A stretch of 64,000 nucleotides of DNA from contig NZ_AWZV01000003.1 of NCBI RefSeq assembly GCF_000472545.1, positions 316,608-380,607 of the forward strand, read 5' to 3'. The notes below the pieces were generated by a model. The model ran no database searches and was not told the origin of the DNA. It saw nothing but the letters and a program-made list of their open reading frames with translations. Origin of the DNA: Burkholderia sp. WSM2232 (GTDB taxonomy: Bacteria > Pseudomonadota > Gammaproteobacteria > Burkholderiales > Burkholderiaceae). The translations under genes were made by a program, and so were the position numbers. Shown piece by piece: positions 7,936 through 15,924 of the stretch. Positions within the stretch are counted from its first letter, which is position 1, and each line of letters begins with the position of its first letter.

Positions 7936-9036
7936 TCAGCCGCATACCTGCGCGTTTGCATCGCTGTCCGATGCGGGCACGGCGGTGCGCGAGCCCGCGA
8001 CCAGGCGCTGGTACACGCGCAGATAGTCGTCGGCCATGCGTGCTGCGGTAAAGCGCGCTTCGAAAGCGCGCCGGCATTGCGCGCGGTCTATTCTGCCGAT
8101 CTGCGCCACCGCTTTTACGGCCTCTTGCACGTCATCCACGATGAAACCGCTGACGCCGTGCTCCAGCACTTCCGGCACGGCGCCGCTTCCGAATGCGATG
8201 ACGGGCGTGCCGCAAGCCATCGCCTCGATCATCACCATGCCGAACGGTTCGGCCCATTCCACTGGAAATAGCAGCGCGCGCGCATTGGCGATCAGTTCTT
8301 TGCGCAGTGTTCCGCCCACTTCGCCAAGATAGTCGGTGAAGTCGCGCGAACGTTCAAGCAACGGTTCGATCTGCTGTGCGAAGTATTCGCGCTCGCCCGG
8401 GTGGACCTTGCCGGCCATCTTCAACGGCAGGCCCGCGCGCTTCGCGATTTCTACCGCAAGGTCGGGCCGCTTGCCGGGCATCAGACGGCCGAGAAACAGC
8501 AGATAGTCGCCCGGCAGCGGCTGAAACTGAAACTCGTCGGGCGGCAACCCGTGATGGATGGTCGCCTGCCAGTTGGCAGACGGCACCGGCTTGCGTTGAT
8601 CGTCCGAGATCGATACGAGCGGCGCCGAGCCGAACTCGCGAAAGAGTGGCCCATGATCCATCGGCAACAACTGTCCGTGCAGCGTGGTGAGCGACTTGCA
8701 CGGCAGCGAACGGGCAAGTGGAAAATGCAGCGGATCGCCGTGAAAATGCACGACGTCGAACTCATGCGCGAGATCGGCGACGCGCGCAAGCTGCCGCACG
8801 TGATGCGTGAGGGTGTCCCACACGGCGGTATCGCGCCAAAGTCCGCGCTCGCAAATGGGCACAAGCCGCGCGCGGGTAGTCGAGTCCGCCGTGGCGAACA
8901 GCGTTACGTCGTGGCCTTGTCGAACGAGTTCTTCGGTCAGGTAGGAGACCACGCGCTCGGTGGCGCCATAGGCAAAAGGCGGGACACTTTCGTACAAAGG
9001 TGCGACTTGAGCGATTCTCACGGGCGGTCGGGACAT
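7936..9036 (-). CDS. Glycosyltransferase family 4 protein
   Basis: 366-residue GT-B fold retaining glycosyltransferase. The N-terminal Rossmann half opens with RIAQVAPLYESVPP and GATERVVSYLTEEL, a glycine-rich acceptor-side motif; the C-terminal half contains LFLGRLMPGKRPDLAVE, then the donor-binding EPFGMVMIEAMACGTPVIAF block with the E-x7-E motif that holds the nucleotide sugar. No membrane segment. It is isolated from other sugar genes and sits between heat-shock and small stress-type genes; stand-alone members of this type often act in trehalose-like or stress-related glycan synthesis, but the acceptor cannot be told from sequence. Confidence 0.9.
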   Translation of the reverse strand: MSRPPVRIAQVAPLYESVPPFAYGATERVVSYLTEELVRQGHDVTLFATADSTTRARLVPICERGLWRDTAVWDTLTHHVRQLARVADLAHEFDVVHFHGDPLHFPLARSLPCKSLTTLHGQLLPMDHGPLFREFGSAPLVSISDDQRKPVPSANWQATIHHGLPPDEFQFQPLPGDYLLFLGRLMPGKRPDLAVEIAKRAGLPLKMAGKVHPGEREYFAQQIEPLLERSRDFTDYLGEVGGTLRKELIANARALLFPVEWAEPFGMVMIEAMACGTPVIAFGSGAVPEVLEHGVSGFIVDDVQEAVKAVAQIGRIDRAQCRRAFEARFTAARMADDYLRVYQRLVAGSRTAVPASDSDANAQVCG

Positions 9037-9130
9037 GAGGTTGGGTTAAAGCCGCGTCCGCGATCGGGGCCGAACGCGGACGCGGCCAGGTCGGCAGGCT
9101 TCTGACCTGCCTTTCTTCACCTGTTTTTCT

Positions 9131-9301
9131 TCACTTATCTTTCTTCACTTCGGACAGGTCGCTTTCCTTCACTTCGGCTTGCCGGACGGTGGTGCCGTCA
9201 TCGCCGGTTTCGGACACGTCGGTTTCAAATGTTCCTTCGCCGGATTCGTCGGCACTGCCGTTTTGCGCGGATTCGGCAGGATCGTTCGGTTTGGTCGCCA
9301 T
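9131..9301 (-). CDS. Small acidic hypothetical protein
   Basis: 56 residues beginning MATKPNDPAESAQ, rich in Glu, Asp, Ser and Thr and ending in a basic VKKDK tail. No hydrophobic core, so probably disordered. The ATG is preceded at a proper distance by GGGAG; an in-frame ATG at 9337 would add 12 residues without benefit. It belongs to the run of small hydrophilic proteins between 9 and 16 kb. Function unknown. Confidence 0.6.
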   Translation of the reverse strand: MATKPNDPAESAQNGSADESGEGTFETDVSETGDDGTTVRQAEVKESDLSEVKKDK

Positions 9302-9497
9302 TGCATTCTCCCTGGGTTGGGTTGGAGGTAACGGCATTCAGCAAGGGACGGTCCCGAACGAACCTGTCTCGACAGCGGTGCGGAGAAAGAAACTTCCGCG
9401 TTTTGCGCAGCGCGGCATGCGGGTTGCTGCACAAGCAGTGTCGCAACGAATATTGCGCCACTTTGCCTACCCCCTTCGAACAACAGAGAGGAAACGC

Positions 9498-10043
9498 ATG
9501 AAGAAGATGACTGTAATTGCACTAGCGTGCGGTTGTTTCAGCCTGGTTCCGGTCGCTGCCAACGCGCAGACCGAAGCTGCCTCCACGACCGCTGCCAATC
9601 CCCTTGCGCAGGTGGACAAAGACTTTGTTCAGGCGGCCTCGATGTCCTCGTCGACGGAAATCGACGCGTCGAAACTCGCGACCAGCAATTCCAGCGACAA
9701 GGACGTGAAGTCGTTTGCGCATCACATGATGCTCGACCACACCAAGCTGACCGTCCAACTGAAGATGGCTGCGCCGCACGGCGTGGAAGTGCCGAAGGAC
9801 AATTCGGACACGAGTGTGCTCGACGCGCTCAAGCCACTGAAGGGCAAGCAGTTCGATCAGCTTTACATCCAGAAGGTCGCGCTCGAGGGTCACAAGAAGA
9901 CCATTGCCGCTTTCGAAAAGGAAATTGCCGAGGGGCAGAACGCGAAGCTCAAGGAAGCCGCCCAGAAGGCGCTGCCGACTATCAAGGAGCACTATCAACG
10001 CGCCCAGCAACTGGCCTCGAAGAAAGGCGTCTCGGAGCAGTAA
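9498..10043 (+). CDS. DUF4142 family secreted protein
   Basis: 181 residues. A cleavable signal peptide (MKKMTVIALACGCF... to ANAQ, cut near residue 25) is followed by a mostly helical DUF4142 domain with the family signatures VDKDFVQAAS near its start, VKSFAHHMMLDHTK in the second helix and QLYIQKVALEGHKKTIAAFEKE in the third, a ferritin-like four-helix arrangement. The His/Glu pattern suggests possible metal binding, but that has not been shown for the family in general. The ATG follows AGAGAGGAAACGC. It is probably monocistronic, since a perfect hairpin terminator follows. Periplasmic stress role is an inference. Confidence 0.9.
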   Translation: MKKMTVIALACGCFSLVPVAANAQTEAASTTAANPLAQVDKDFVQAASMSSSTEIDASKLATSNSSDKDVKSFAHHMMLDHTKLTVQLKMAAPHGVEVPKDNSDTSVLDALKPLKGKQFDQLYIQKVALEGHKKTIAAFEKEIAEGQNAKLKEAAQKALPTIKEHYQRAQQLASKKGVSEQ

Positions 10044-10111
10044 GCCGCGGCGCCGTCCCCTGCGCCGCGCTCTGACACGACAAAGGCTGCGGCAGGCGGG
10101 AGCCGCGCCGG

Positions 10112-10147
10112 TGCAGCACGCCACGTGGCACGTGGCGTGCTGCATTT
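10112..10147 (+). terminator. Terminator after the DUF4142 gene
   Basis: Perfect 15-bp inverted repeat TGCAGCACGCCACGT (10112-10126) and its complement at 10130-10144 with a 3-base loop, followed by TTT. The stem is unusually long and exact for this region. Confidence 0.75.
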
Positions 10148-10212
10148 CAATGGCAGCGGCGGGCGAGTCCCGACTGCGTTCCGATCAACGCCTCGACTGA
10201 AAGGAGAAGATC

Positions 10213-10365
10213 ATGCCGTTGAAAAGAGGAACATCCAAAGAAACCGTGTCGCGCAACATCAAGACCGAAACGAAACACGGCAAGCCGCATAAACAGGCGG
10301 TGGCCATCGCGCTGAATCAGGCCCGCAAATCGGGTGCAAAGATTCCGAAGAAGAGCGAAACGTGA
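10213..10365 (+). CDS. DUF6496 family small basic protein
   Basis: 50 residues: MPLKRGTSKETVSRNIKTE at the start, then GKPHKQAVAIALNQARKSG and a lysine-rich end. This is the compact form of the DUF6496 family seen widely in Proteobacteria and phage-derived contexts, where the K-QAVAIAL block is invariant. AAGGAGAAGATC gives a strong SD. Highly basic and without a signal, so a nucleic-acid-associated role is plausible but unproven. It is too short for standard length cut-offs and is easily missed. It lies 42 bases before the GFA-family gene and may be cotranscribed with it. Confidence 0.82.
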   Translation: MPLKRGTSKETVSRNIKTETKHGKPHKQAVAIALNQARKSGAKIPKKSET

Positions 10366-10407
10366 CACGCTCGAGCGACCTCGCAACATCGGACTGGAGG
10401 GCGCAGC

Positions 10408-10872
10408 ATGAGTACTGAAAGCGCCGCTGGCACATCTGGCACATCTGGCGCATCTGGCGCATCGGGCGCATCGGGCGAGCTGGTCGAACAGACGGGCGGT
10501 TGCGCATGTAAAGCCGTGCGGTTTCGAGTCAATGCAAAGCCGCGGCGTGTGTCGCTGTGCCATTGCATGACCTGCCGCCGCATTCATGGCAGCGCATTTG
10601 GCGCATATGCGATGTTCGCGCGCGACGCTGTGGAGTTCACCGGTCCCGTCCATGTGTGGCAAAGCTCGGCTGAAGGACGGCGGTATTTTTGCCCCACGTG
10701 CGGCTCTGTGGCCTTCATGGAATACGTGGGCAGCGACGAACTGGACGTGCCCCTCGGCGCGTTCGATAACGTCGGCCTCTACGAGCCCACGTACGAACTG
10801 TGGTGCTGCCGCAAGGAACCGTGGCTGCCACAAGGCGTGCGAACCGAATACGAGCAGGACAGTCCCGAGTAA
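10408..10872 (+). CDS. GFA family zinc-binding protein
   Basis: 154 residues of the glutathione-dependent formaldehyde-activating enzyme-like fold. Zinc ligands are all visible: Cys pair in GGCACKAV, the CHCMTC motif, and CPTCGS later. The N-terminus carries an extra low-complexity stretch of alternating Thr/Ala-Ser-Gly made by a nine-base tandem repeat, absent from the core fold. Members bind zinc and are sometimes linked to glutathione adducts, but most, like this one, have no proven substrate. The start at ATG 10408 is preceded by GGACTGGAGGGCGCAGC. Confidence 0.9.
   Translation: MSTESAAGTSGTSGASGASGASGELVEQTGGCACKAVRFRVNAKPRRVSLCHCMTCRRIHGSAFGAYAMFARDAVEFTGPVHVWQSSAEGRRYFCPTCGSVAFMEYVGSDELDVPLGAFDNVGLYEPTYELWCCRKEPWLPQGVRTEYEQDSPE
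10429..10476 (+). repeat. Nine-base tandem repeat in the GFA gene
   Basis: Five near-exact copies of GGC-RCA-TCK followed by a terminal GGC encode Gly-Thr-Ser and Gly-Ala-Ser units. Being in frame, copy-number changes would lengthen the protein without shifting it. Confidence 0.8.
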
Positions 10873-10932
10873 GGCGCGATGCGGCATAGGGCTGCGTCAA
10901 TGCGAGTACTTCTGGAAAACGAAGGAGCTGAA

Positions 10933-11058
10933 ATGAGCGATCCGAAACAATCCAACGCACAACCTGGCAATCCGAAGAATGCGGGCAAGCAGAGCGGCCA
11001 GCAACAGCAGAATCAGCAGAAGACGCCGCAGCACCAGGGCGGACAGCGTCAGCCCTGA
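10933..11058 (+). CDS. Small Gln-rich hydrophilic protein
   Basis: 41 residues starting MSDPKQSNAQPGN, dominated by Gln, Asn, Gly and Lys with no hydrophobic core, so almost surely disordered. AAGGAGCTGAA provides a good ribosome binding site 60 bases after the GFA gene, suggesting cotranscription. The composition resembles stress-induced hydrophilins, but no specific family is recognised. Below the usual ORF length cut-off. Confidence 0.6.
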   Translation: MSDPKQSNAQPGNPKNAGKQSGQQQQNQQKTPQHQGGQRQP

Positions 11059-11225
11059 TTCGCCGCTGACGGTGTGACGGGCGTGCGGGCCCGGACGACC
11101 GGGGCCGCATGACTGAAAAGAGCGCGGCGCGCAGTGGATGCGCGCCGTGTCCGCATCTGTGCCATCGCCATGCGTTTCTCAACAACGCCCCTAACCAGTC
11201 GACGATAGCAATTGCAGGGATTGAG

Positions 11226-11519
11226 ATGGTGAGAAGGAAGTTGCACTTTCACAATAGTTCGCTGCGGGCCCACGCATCGCCAGCCGGTATTCCCACCACC
11301 GCAAGCGATTACAGAATCTACCCGACCTATCGACGCACCGCGACCGGCACGTTTACCGGCGATCTGAAGGTCGTGCGGACTACGGACGACCGCGTGATAT
11401 TTCCGTATGACGGCGCGCCCGTCATCGGCCCGTTCGAAACGGCGCTGGAAGCGCGCGAGGCTGCCGCCCGCAAGGGCGCCGAAGTGGTCGCGGCGGATTT
11501 GCTGAACCCGGAGCCGTGA
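11226..11519 (+). CDS. DUF6723 family protein
   Basis: 97 residues, mostly a small alpha/beta domain with the recognisable YRIYPTYRRTATGTFTGDLK strand pair, then VIFPYDGAPVIGPFETALEA and a closing helix rich in Ala and Glu. This matches the Burkholderiaceae-restricted DUF6723 group. The ATG at 11226 has AGGGATTGAG upstream; the frame is open to 11109 but that extension does not look coding. No signal peptide. Function unknown. Confidence 0.78.
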   Translation: MVRRKLHFHNSSLRAHASPAGIPTTASDYRIYPTYRRTATGTFTGDLKVVRTTDDRVIFPYDGAPVIGPFETALEAREAAARKGAEVVAADLLNPEP

Positions 11520-11579
11520 GATATGCAAGGCACGCAGCGAAGTCTGCGCGCCTAGCGACATGCAGGATGGGAGAGATTG

Positions 11580-12176
11580 ATGAAGACGCTGGAGATCGAG
11601 CGCTTGCGTCCAACGCAAGTCACGCACGGGATGCGCGAGGTAAGGGAGAAGACGCACGCCTATCAATCGCTGTCCGGTCACGACCTGGAGATGGCCATTG
11701 CCGAAAAGCCGATTCCGATTGTTCTCGGGCCGGGCGGCGAGGCATTTGCGACCGACCATCATCACGTGGCCGCGGCGCTTTGGCATGTCGATATCAAGTC
11801 GGTGCCGGTCGTGCTGGTCAGAGATCTGTCTAGCTGCTCGCAGGCCGAATTCTGGCTCGCGCTCGAAAACAATCGTTGGACGTATCCCTACGATCAGCGC
11901 GGCCAGCGCGTGCCGTTCACGGACATGCCGCAGCATGTGTGGGACATGATCGACGACGAGTTTCGCAGCCTCGCGGCCGCAGTGCGCGACGCCGGCGGCT
12001 ATCGCAAGACGAATGTGCCGTTGGCGGAATTCCGCTGGGCCGACCTGTTCCGCAAGATGCTGCCGCTTCCGTCGAACGACGCGGAGTACAAAGCACTGGT
12101 GGGGCGGGCAGTGGAGCTGGCGAAGAGCGAAGCCGCGCTCGGCCTGCCTGGATATGTGGGTGTGGAAGGCGCGTAG
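11580..12176 (+). CDS. ParB-like nuclease-fold protein (PF08857-type)
   Basis: 198 residues. Contains the ParB-like signature of the second nuclease-fold group: an N-terminal IERLRPTQVTHGMREVREKT block, then IPIVLGPGGEAFATDHHHVAAAL with the DHHH cluster, and a Trp-rich helical C-terminal half. Unlike plasmid ParB it lacks the helix-turn-helix and CTP-linked box, so partition is unlikely; stand-alone members have no assigned job. The ATG at 11580 is used because GGGAGA lies just upstream; a TTG immediately before it is in frame. A strong hairpin begins at the stop codon. Confidence 0.82.
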   Translation: MKTLEIERLRPTQVTHGMREVREKTHAYQSLSGHDLEMAIAEKPIPIVLGPGGEAFATDHHHVAAALWHVDIKSVPVVLVRDLSSCSQAEFWLALENNRWTYPYDQRGQRVPFTDMPQHVWDMIDDEFRSLAAAVRDAGGYRKTNVPLAEFRWADLFRKMLPLPSNDAEYKALVGRAVELAKSEAALGLPGYVGVEGA

Positions 12177-12212
12177 CGCGGCGCAGGCCACGAAGCCTGC
12201 GATCCGCGCTAC
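12173..12212 (+). terminator. Terminator after the ParB-like gene
   Basis: GTAGCGCGG (12173-12181) pairs with CCGCGCTAC (12204-12212) and, inside, CGCAGGC pairs with GCCTGCG, giving 16 pairs with a two-base bulge. It starts within the stop codon. There is no T tract, so termination may need Rho or the stem alone. Confidence 0.6.
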
Positions 12213-12279
12213 GTCGTAATCGCGCCTGTCAGAGCCCAACGAGTCCGGGCTCAAATCCCGGCTGAGGTCAGGGCCGAAC

Positions 12280-12819
12280 TCAGGCCCCTTCGTTCTCCGT
12301 CGCGTTGTGCTTTCCCTTGTCGGGAGCGGGTTTTTCCACGCATGCATCGACGTCGACACTTTCCCTGCCGTGAGCGCCGACCCGGCTTGCGAGCCGCAGG
12401 TAAGCGGCAGCGAGCCGCCGCAGGTCGTCTTCGGATGCGTCTTCGATACCGATCAACTGGTTGTTCGCCGCTCGATGCGAGGCGAGCAATTCGTTGAGCT
12501 TCAGATGCATCGCGACGCTGTCCTTGTTCTGGCTTTGCTGGATCAGGAAGACCATCAGAAACGTGATGATCGTGGTGCCAGTGTTGATAACCAGCTGCCA
12601 CGCATCGGAATAGTGGAAGAGCGGCCCGGTCACGCCCCACACGATCACCGTGATGATAGCGAGGCCGAAGGCGATGGGCGAACCGGCAACCCGCGTGACC
12701 GAACTGGCGAATGCGTCAAAGGCGCGCGTGACCGGATTGCTGGCGGCGTAGGCAGGGCTCGATGTCGGCGGAACAGTTTCTATGCTGTCGGAGCTCGAGC
12801 GTGCTTCTGCTGATCTCAT
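12280..12819 (-). CDS. Low-affinity iron permease family protein
   Basis: 179-residue inner-membrane protein of the PF04120 family. After a Ser-rich N-terminus, two membrane helices are evident: SPIAFGLAIITVIVWGVTG and a second at about 80-105 (LVINTGTTIITFLMVFLIQQ) ending in the diagnostic QQSQNKD. The rest is a cytoplasmic helical tail with MHLKLNELLASHRAANN. In yeast the family name came from Fet4, but the bacterial short forms have no demonstrated iron transport. Convergent with the ParB-like gene; the 100-base gap holds two hairpins. Confidence 0.88.
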   Translation of the reverse strand: MRSAEARSSSDSIETVPPTSSPAYAASNPVTRAFDAFASSVTRVAGSPIAFGLAIITVIVWGVTGPLFHYSDAWQLVINTGTTIITFLMVFLIQQSQNKDSVAMHLKLNELLASHRAANNQLIGIEDASEDDLRRLAAAYLRLASRVGAHGRESVDVDACVEKPAPDKGKHNATENEGA

Positions 12820-12907
12820 TCTATTTCTCCCGGAATTGCTCTACACAAGACCGGTAGCACGCTTCGTGCCGAACGTGCGAGCCACGAAGGGAAGGCAGGC
12901 GCGTTTT

Positions 12908-13123
12908 TCAGCAGCAGGAGCACCCGCCGCGGTGCCGCATGCCGTAACTGCCGGTTTCCTCGCTGGCCTGCGCGACGGCGCCGCCAAGCGAGGGGGCGCC
13001 GATCACCACCCGCGCGGCGGCGTTCCCGCATTGCGGGCAGGGCGCGGGTTCGTCGCGCTCGGCAATGCGGCGGACCGTTTCAAAGTGGCCGCATGCGGCG
13101 CATGTGTAGTCGTAAACTGGCAT
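12908..13123 (-). CDS. FmdB-type zinc ribbon protein
   Basis: 71 residues. The N-terminal zinc ribbon MPVYDYTCAACGHFETVRR and CPQCGNAAARVV carries the four cysteines of the FmdB/CxxC regulatory family; the C-terminal half is Gly/Ala-rich and ends in CSCC, giving two further Cys pairs. Family members are often called putative regulatory proteins and may bind nucleic acid or metal. No obvious operon partner: it is followed by the iron permease-like gene in the same direction at 88 bases. Confidence 0.9.
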   Translation of the reverse strand: MPVYDYTCAACGHFETVRRIAERDEPAPCPQCGNAAARVVIGAPSLGGAVAQASEETGSYGMRHRGGCSCC

Positions 13124-13179
13124 GGTGTGAACTGTAAGACGAAAAATTTCGGGCCGATGGCCACGCTGACAGCGCTAGT

Positions 13180-15345
13180 TTAGTCGACGTCGGTCTGCGA
13201 TTGCTCGAGCTTTGCGCGCACGCGTTGCGCGAGTACTTCGGGAGAGAACGGCTTTCTGATCACTTCCATGTCGGCGAGCGCATCGCCCGGCGCGTAACCT
13301 GTGACCAGAATGACCGGCATCCACGAATAGCGCTGTCGCACCGACTCCGCGACCTGACGGCCGTTCAGCGCGCCGGGCAGGGCGACGTCGCTGATGAGCA
13401 GGTCGAAGCGGGCACCGGCATGCAGCAGACGCAGCGCAGCCGCCCCGCTGTCCGCTTCGAGTACACGGTAGCCCTGTTCCCGCAATTGCTCGGCAGTGAC
13501 TTCGCGGACGATCTCTTCGTCCTCCACGAGCATGATGGTTTTCGCAGGGTCATTGCGATCGTTTGCCACGTCTTCCCGCTGCACCGACGCAGGCATGCAC
13601 AGGCGCACGGTCGTCCCTTTGCCGAGCGCCGTTTCCATTTGCACGATGCCGCCGGATTGTCTGACGAAGCCGTAGATCTGGCTCAGGCCCAGGCCGACGC
13701 CCTGGCCCGAGGGTTTCGTCGTAAAGAACGGCTCGAACGCATGCTCCATGATCTTCGGCGACATGCCGGTGCCGGTGTCGGACACGGCGATGCAGCAGTA
13801 ACGGCCAGGCAGCGCGTCCTCGAAGTCGGCGACCTCGGCTTCACCCAGGATGACCTCGCTCGTGGTGATGGTGAGCCAGCCGCCTTCCGGCATGGCGTCG
13901 CGAGCGTTCACGCACAGATTGACGAGCGCGCTTTCCATCTGGTTCGGGTCGCATTGCACGAGCCAGATGCCGTCGCCGAGCTTCAACTCGACGTTGATGC
14001 CCGAGCCCACCACGCGGCGGATCATGTCTTCCATGTCGTGCGCGATTGCGTCGAGACTGACGAGCCGCGGCTCCAGCGTCTGCTGGCGGCCGAACGCAAG
14101 CAGACGGTGCGTGAGCGTCGCCGCGCGCACCGCGCCTTTTTCGGCGCGTTCCACGAGCGAGACGACGTCGGTAGGACGCCCCTGTTGCAAGCGCACGCGA
14201 ATCAGGCTCAGCGCACTCATGATCGCCTGCAGCATGTTGTTGAAATCGTGCGCGATGCCGCCGGTGAGTTGCCCGATCGCCTTCAGTTTTTCGCTGTGAC
14301 GCAGGCGCTCTTCGGCACGCGAGCGTTCGCGGGTTTCCTGGTGCAGCGTGTCGAGCGCCTGCTGCAATTCGGCCGTGCGCTCCGAAACGCGTCTTTCGAG
14401 TTCCTCACCGCTGCGCTCGAGCGCTTCGCGGATGCGCGCCTGGTCCTCGACATCCGTGGAGGTGCCGAGCCACGTCACTGTGCGTCCTTCCGGGCGCACC
14501 GGTCGCGCGCGGGTCTGGAACCAGCGGTACGCGCCATCGGCGCGGCGTATGCGGTGCTCGACCGCATATTCGCCTTTCACCTCGCCCGTGCTCCAAGCGA
14601 TCATCGTCGCGTCGCGGTCGTCGGGGTGAATCGCATCGAGCCAGCCGAGTCCGCGGCTGTTTCTCTCCGTGAGGCCGGTGTATTCGATCCATTGGGGGCT
14701 GTCCCAGGTGCGCTCGCCGCTGCTGGTGCAGGTGAAGACGAGTTGGGGAATCTGCGTTGCGAGCATGCGGTAGCGCTCTTCGCTCTCGCGCAGCCAGGTT
14801 GCGTGTTTGCGCGTTTCCGCGGCGATTCTGAGCCGTTCGACGGCCGCCGCGAGCAGGTTCGCGTAGGAGCGCAGGAATTCCGTGTCGACGTCGCTGAAGT
14901 CGCGCGGCGTGCGGCTGTCGACCTGCAGCACGCCATACGCGGGCCGGTCCTTGCCGCCCAGAATCACCACGTTGATGAGCGCCTTCACGCCTGCATCCAC
15001 GATGAACTGCGAATAGCGGAAGCGTTTCTCGATAGCGATGTCGGGCGACATGGCGGGTTTGCCGGTTTGCAGCGCGTAGCCTTCGGACGAACCTCGTTCC
15101 GCGCGCGCCGTCGCCTTGCCGACAATGCCCGGCGGCCAGCCGACGCCCGCGCGCACCACGAGCGTAATTCGGTCCTTCTGCAGTTCCATCACCTTTGCCA
15201 TGTCTGTTTGCAGCGCTTCGGCCACGAGTCGGCATGCCTCGGTGAGTATTTCGTCCAGATCGTCGGAGCGCAGCGCAAGCTCGCCGAACCGCGCCAGAAT
15301 CGCTTGCTGGTTGACTAGAATCGCTTCGCGGTTCGCAGTGCTCAC
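13180..15345 (-). CDS. Hybrid sensor histidine kinase, GAF-PAS-HisKA-HATPase-REC
   Basis: 721-residue cytoplasmic kinase. A GAF domain (about 15-175) and a PAS domain with PAC segment (about 190-300) feed a coiled-coil (310-350) and a HisKA helix with phosphoacceptor His366 in GGIAHDFNN. The ATPase shows NLCVNARDAM, DTGTGMSP and PFFTTKPSGQGVGLGLS. A single receiver follows, phospho-Asp653 in LISDVALPG and the conserved Lys in VIRKPFSP. No membrane helix. The kinase core is closely similar in order to that at 3893, suggesting a family expansion. The first Met, MSTANREAIL, is the natural start. No adjacent response regulator with an output domain. Confidence 0.93.
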   Translation of the reverse strand: MSTANREAILVNQQAILARFGELALRSDDLDEILTEACRLVAEALQTDMAKVMELQKDRITLVVRAGVGWPPGIVGKATARAERGSSEGYALQTGKPAMSPDIAIEKRFRYSQFIVDAGVKALINVVILGGKDRPAYGVLQVDSRTPRDFSDVDTEFLRSYANLLAAAVERLRIAAETRKHATWLRESEERYRMLATQIPQLVFTCTSSGERTWDSPQWIEYTGLTERNSRGLGWLDAIHPDDRDATMIAWSTGEVKGEYAVEHRIRRADGAYRWFQTRARPVRPEGRTVTWLGTSTDVEDQARIREALERSGEELERRVSERTAELQQALDTLHQETRERSRAEERLRHSEKLKAIGQLTGGIAHDFNNMLQAIMSALSLIRVRLQQGRPTDVVSLVERAEKGAVRAATLTHRLLAFGRQQTLEPRLVSLDAIAHDMEDMIRRVVGSGINVELKLGDGIWLVQCDPNQMESALVNLCVNARDAMPEGGWLTITTSEVILGEAEVADFEDALPGRYCCIAVSDTGTGMSPKIMEHAFEPFFTTKPSGQGVGLGLSQIYGFVRQSGGIVQMETALGKGTTVRLCMPASVQREDVANDRNDPAKTIMLVEDEEIVREVTAEQLREQGYRVLEADSGAAALRLLHAGARFDLLISDVALPGALNGRQVAESVRQRYSWMPVILVTGYAPGDALADMEVIRKPFSPEVLAQRVRAKLEQSQTDVD

Positions 15346-15548
15346 GGCAAGATTCCTTGCTTGCTGACAAAGATGAAAGTGGGCCGCCCTTGTCGCAGCG
15401 GCCCTTTGAGACGTTGCGAGCCAGATTCATTCCTGCTACCGCAAAGACGAGCTGGACACATGGCGCTGCCCGCAACCAGTGAGGGCCCGCGAGGAACGCG
15501 CGATGCTGCACCGTCAGCCACCCGATGGCCAACTTCAAGGAGATGCAC

Positions 15549-15767
15549 ATGGCGTCCAATTCGAATTCGAACGGCGGACCGATCCGCAAATTTATCGATG
15601 TCCAGAAGGCGCTCAAAGGCGCGTCGTATCCCGCCGACAAGGCAAGCTTGCTGGATACCGCGAAAGGCAACGGCGCGGACGACGAAGTGCTCGACGCGCT
15701 CGAACGCCTGCCGGAGCAGGAGTACGGCAGTCCCGCGGAAGTGTCGAAAGGCGTCGGCAACGAGTGA
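15549..15767 (+). CDS. DUF2795 family protein
   Basis: 72 residues. After a Ser/Asn-rich start comes the DUF2795 core, KFIDVQKALKGASYPADKAS followed by AKGNGADDEVLDALERLP and EYGSPAEVSKGVG, a small helical fold common in actinobacteria and Burkholderiaceae. The ATG at 15549 has AAGGAG seven bases away; an in-frame ATG at 15525 lacks one. A six-pair hairpin (GCCACG/CGTGGC, 15769-15784) directly follows the stop. Function unknown, often found among stress-related small genes. Confidence 0.87.
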   Translation: MASNSNSNGGPIRKFIDVQKALKGASYPADKASLLDTAKGNGADDEVLDALERLPEQEYGSPAEVSKGVGNE

Positions 15768-15924
15768 TGCCACGCGGACGTGGCGCGTGATTCGCGGCGC
15801 GTCCGCTGTCAAATGTGCAAGCGACGGAAGTAACTACAGGCTGAGTTAGTTCGCAGACGTTGCCGTCCCGGCACAGCTCGCGTGCTCGCTGACATGCTCA
15901 CAGCGGTGATCACAGCGCACCGGC

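Noticed and set aside
12245..12261. tRNA gene
   Set aside because: Only a T-arm-like hairpin is seen; no matching acceptor, D or anticodon arms upstream.
11049..12359. 436-codon minus-strand frame over DUF6723 and ParB-like genes
   Set aside because: It covers two recognisable plus-strand families and a hairpin terminator; its product has shadow-like composition.
13201..15318. 705-codon plus-strand reading frame opposite the second hybrid kinase
   Set aside because: The minus strand carries complete GAF, PAS, kinase and receiver motifs; the plus frame is Arg/His/Ala-rich with no motif, a classic GC shadow.
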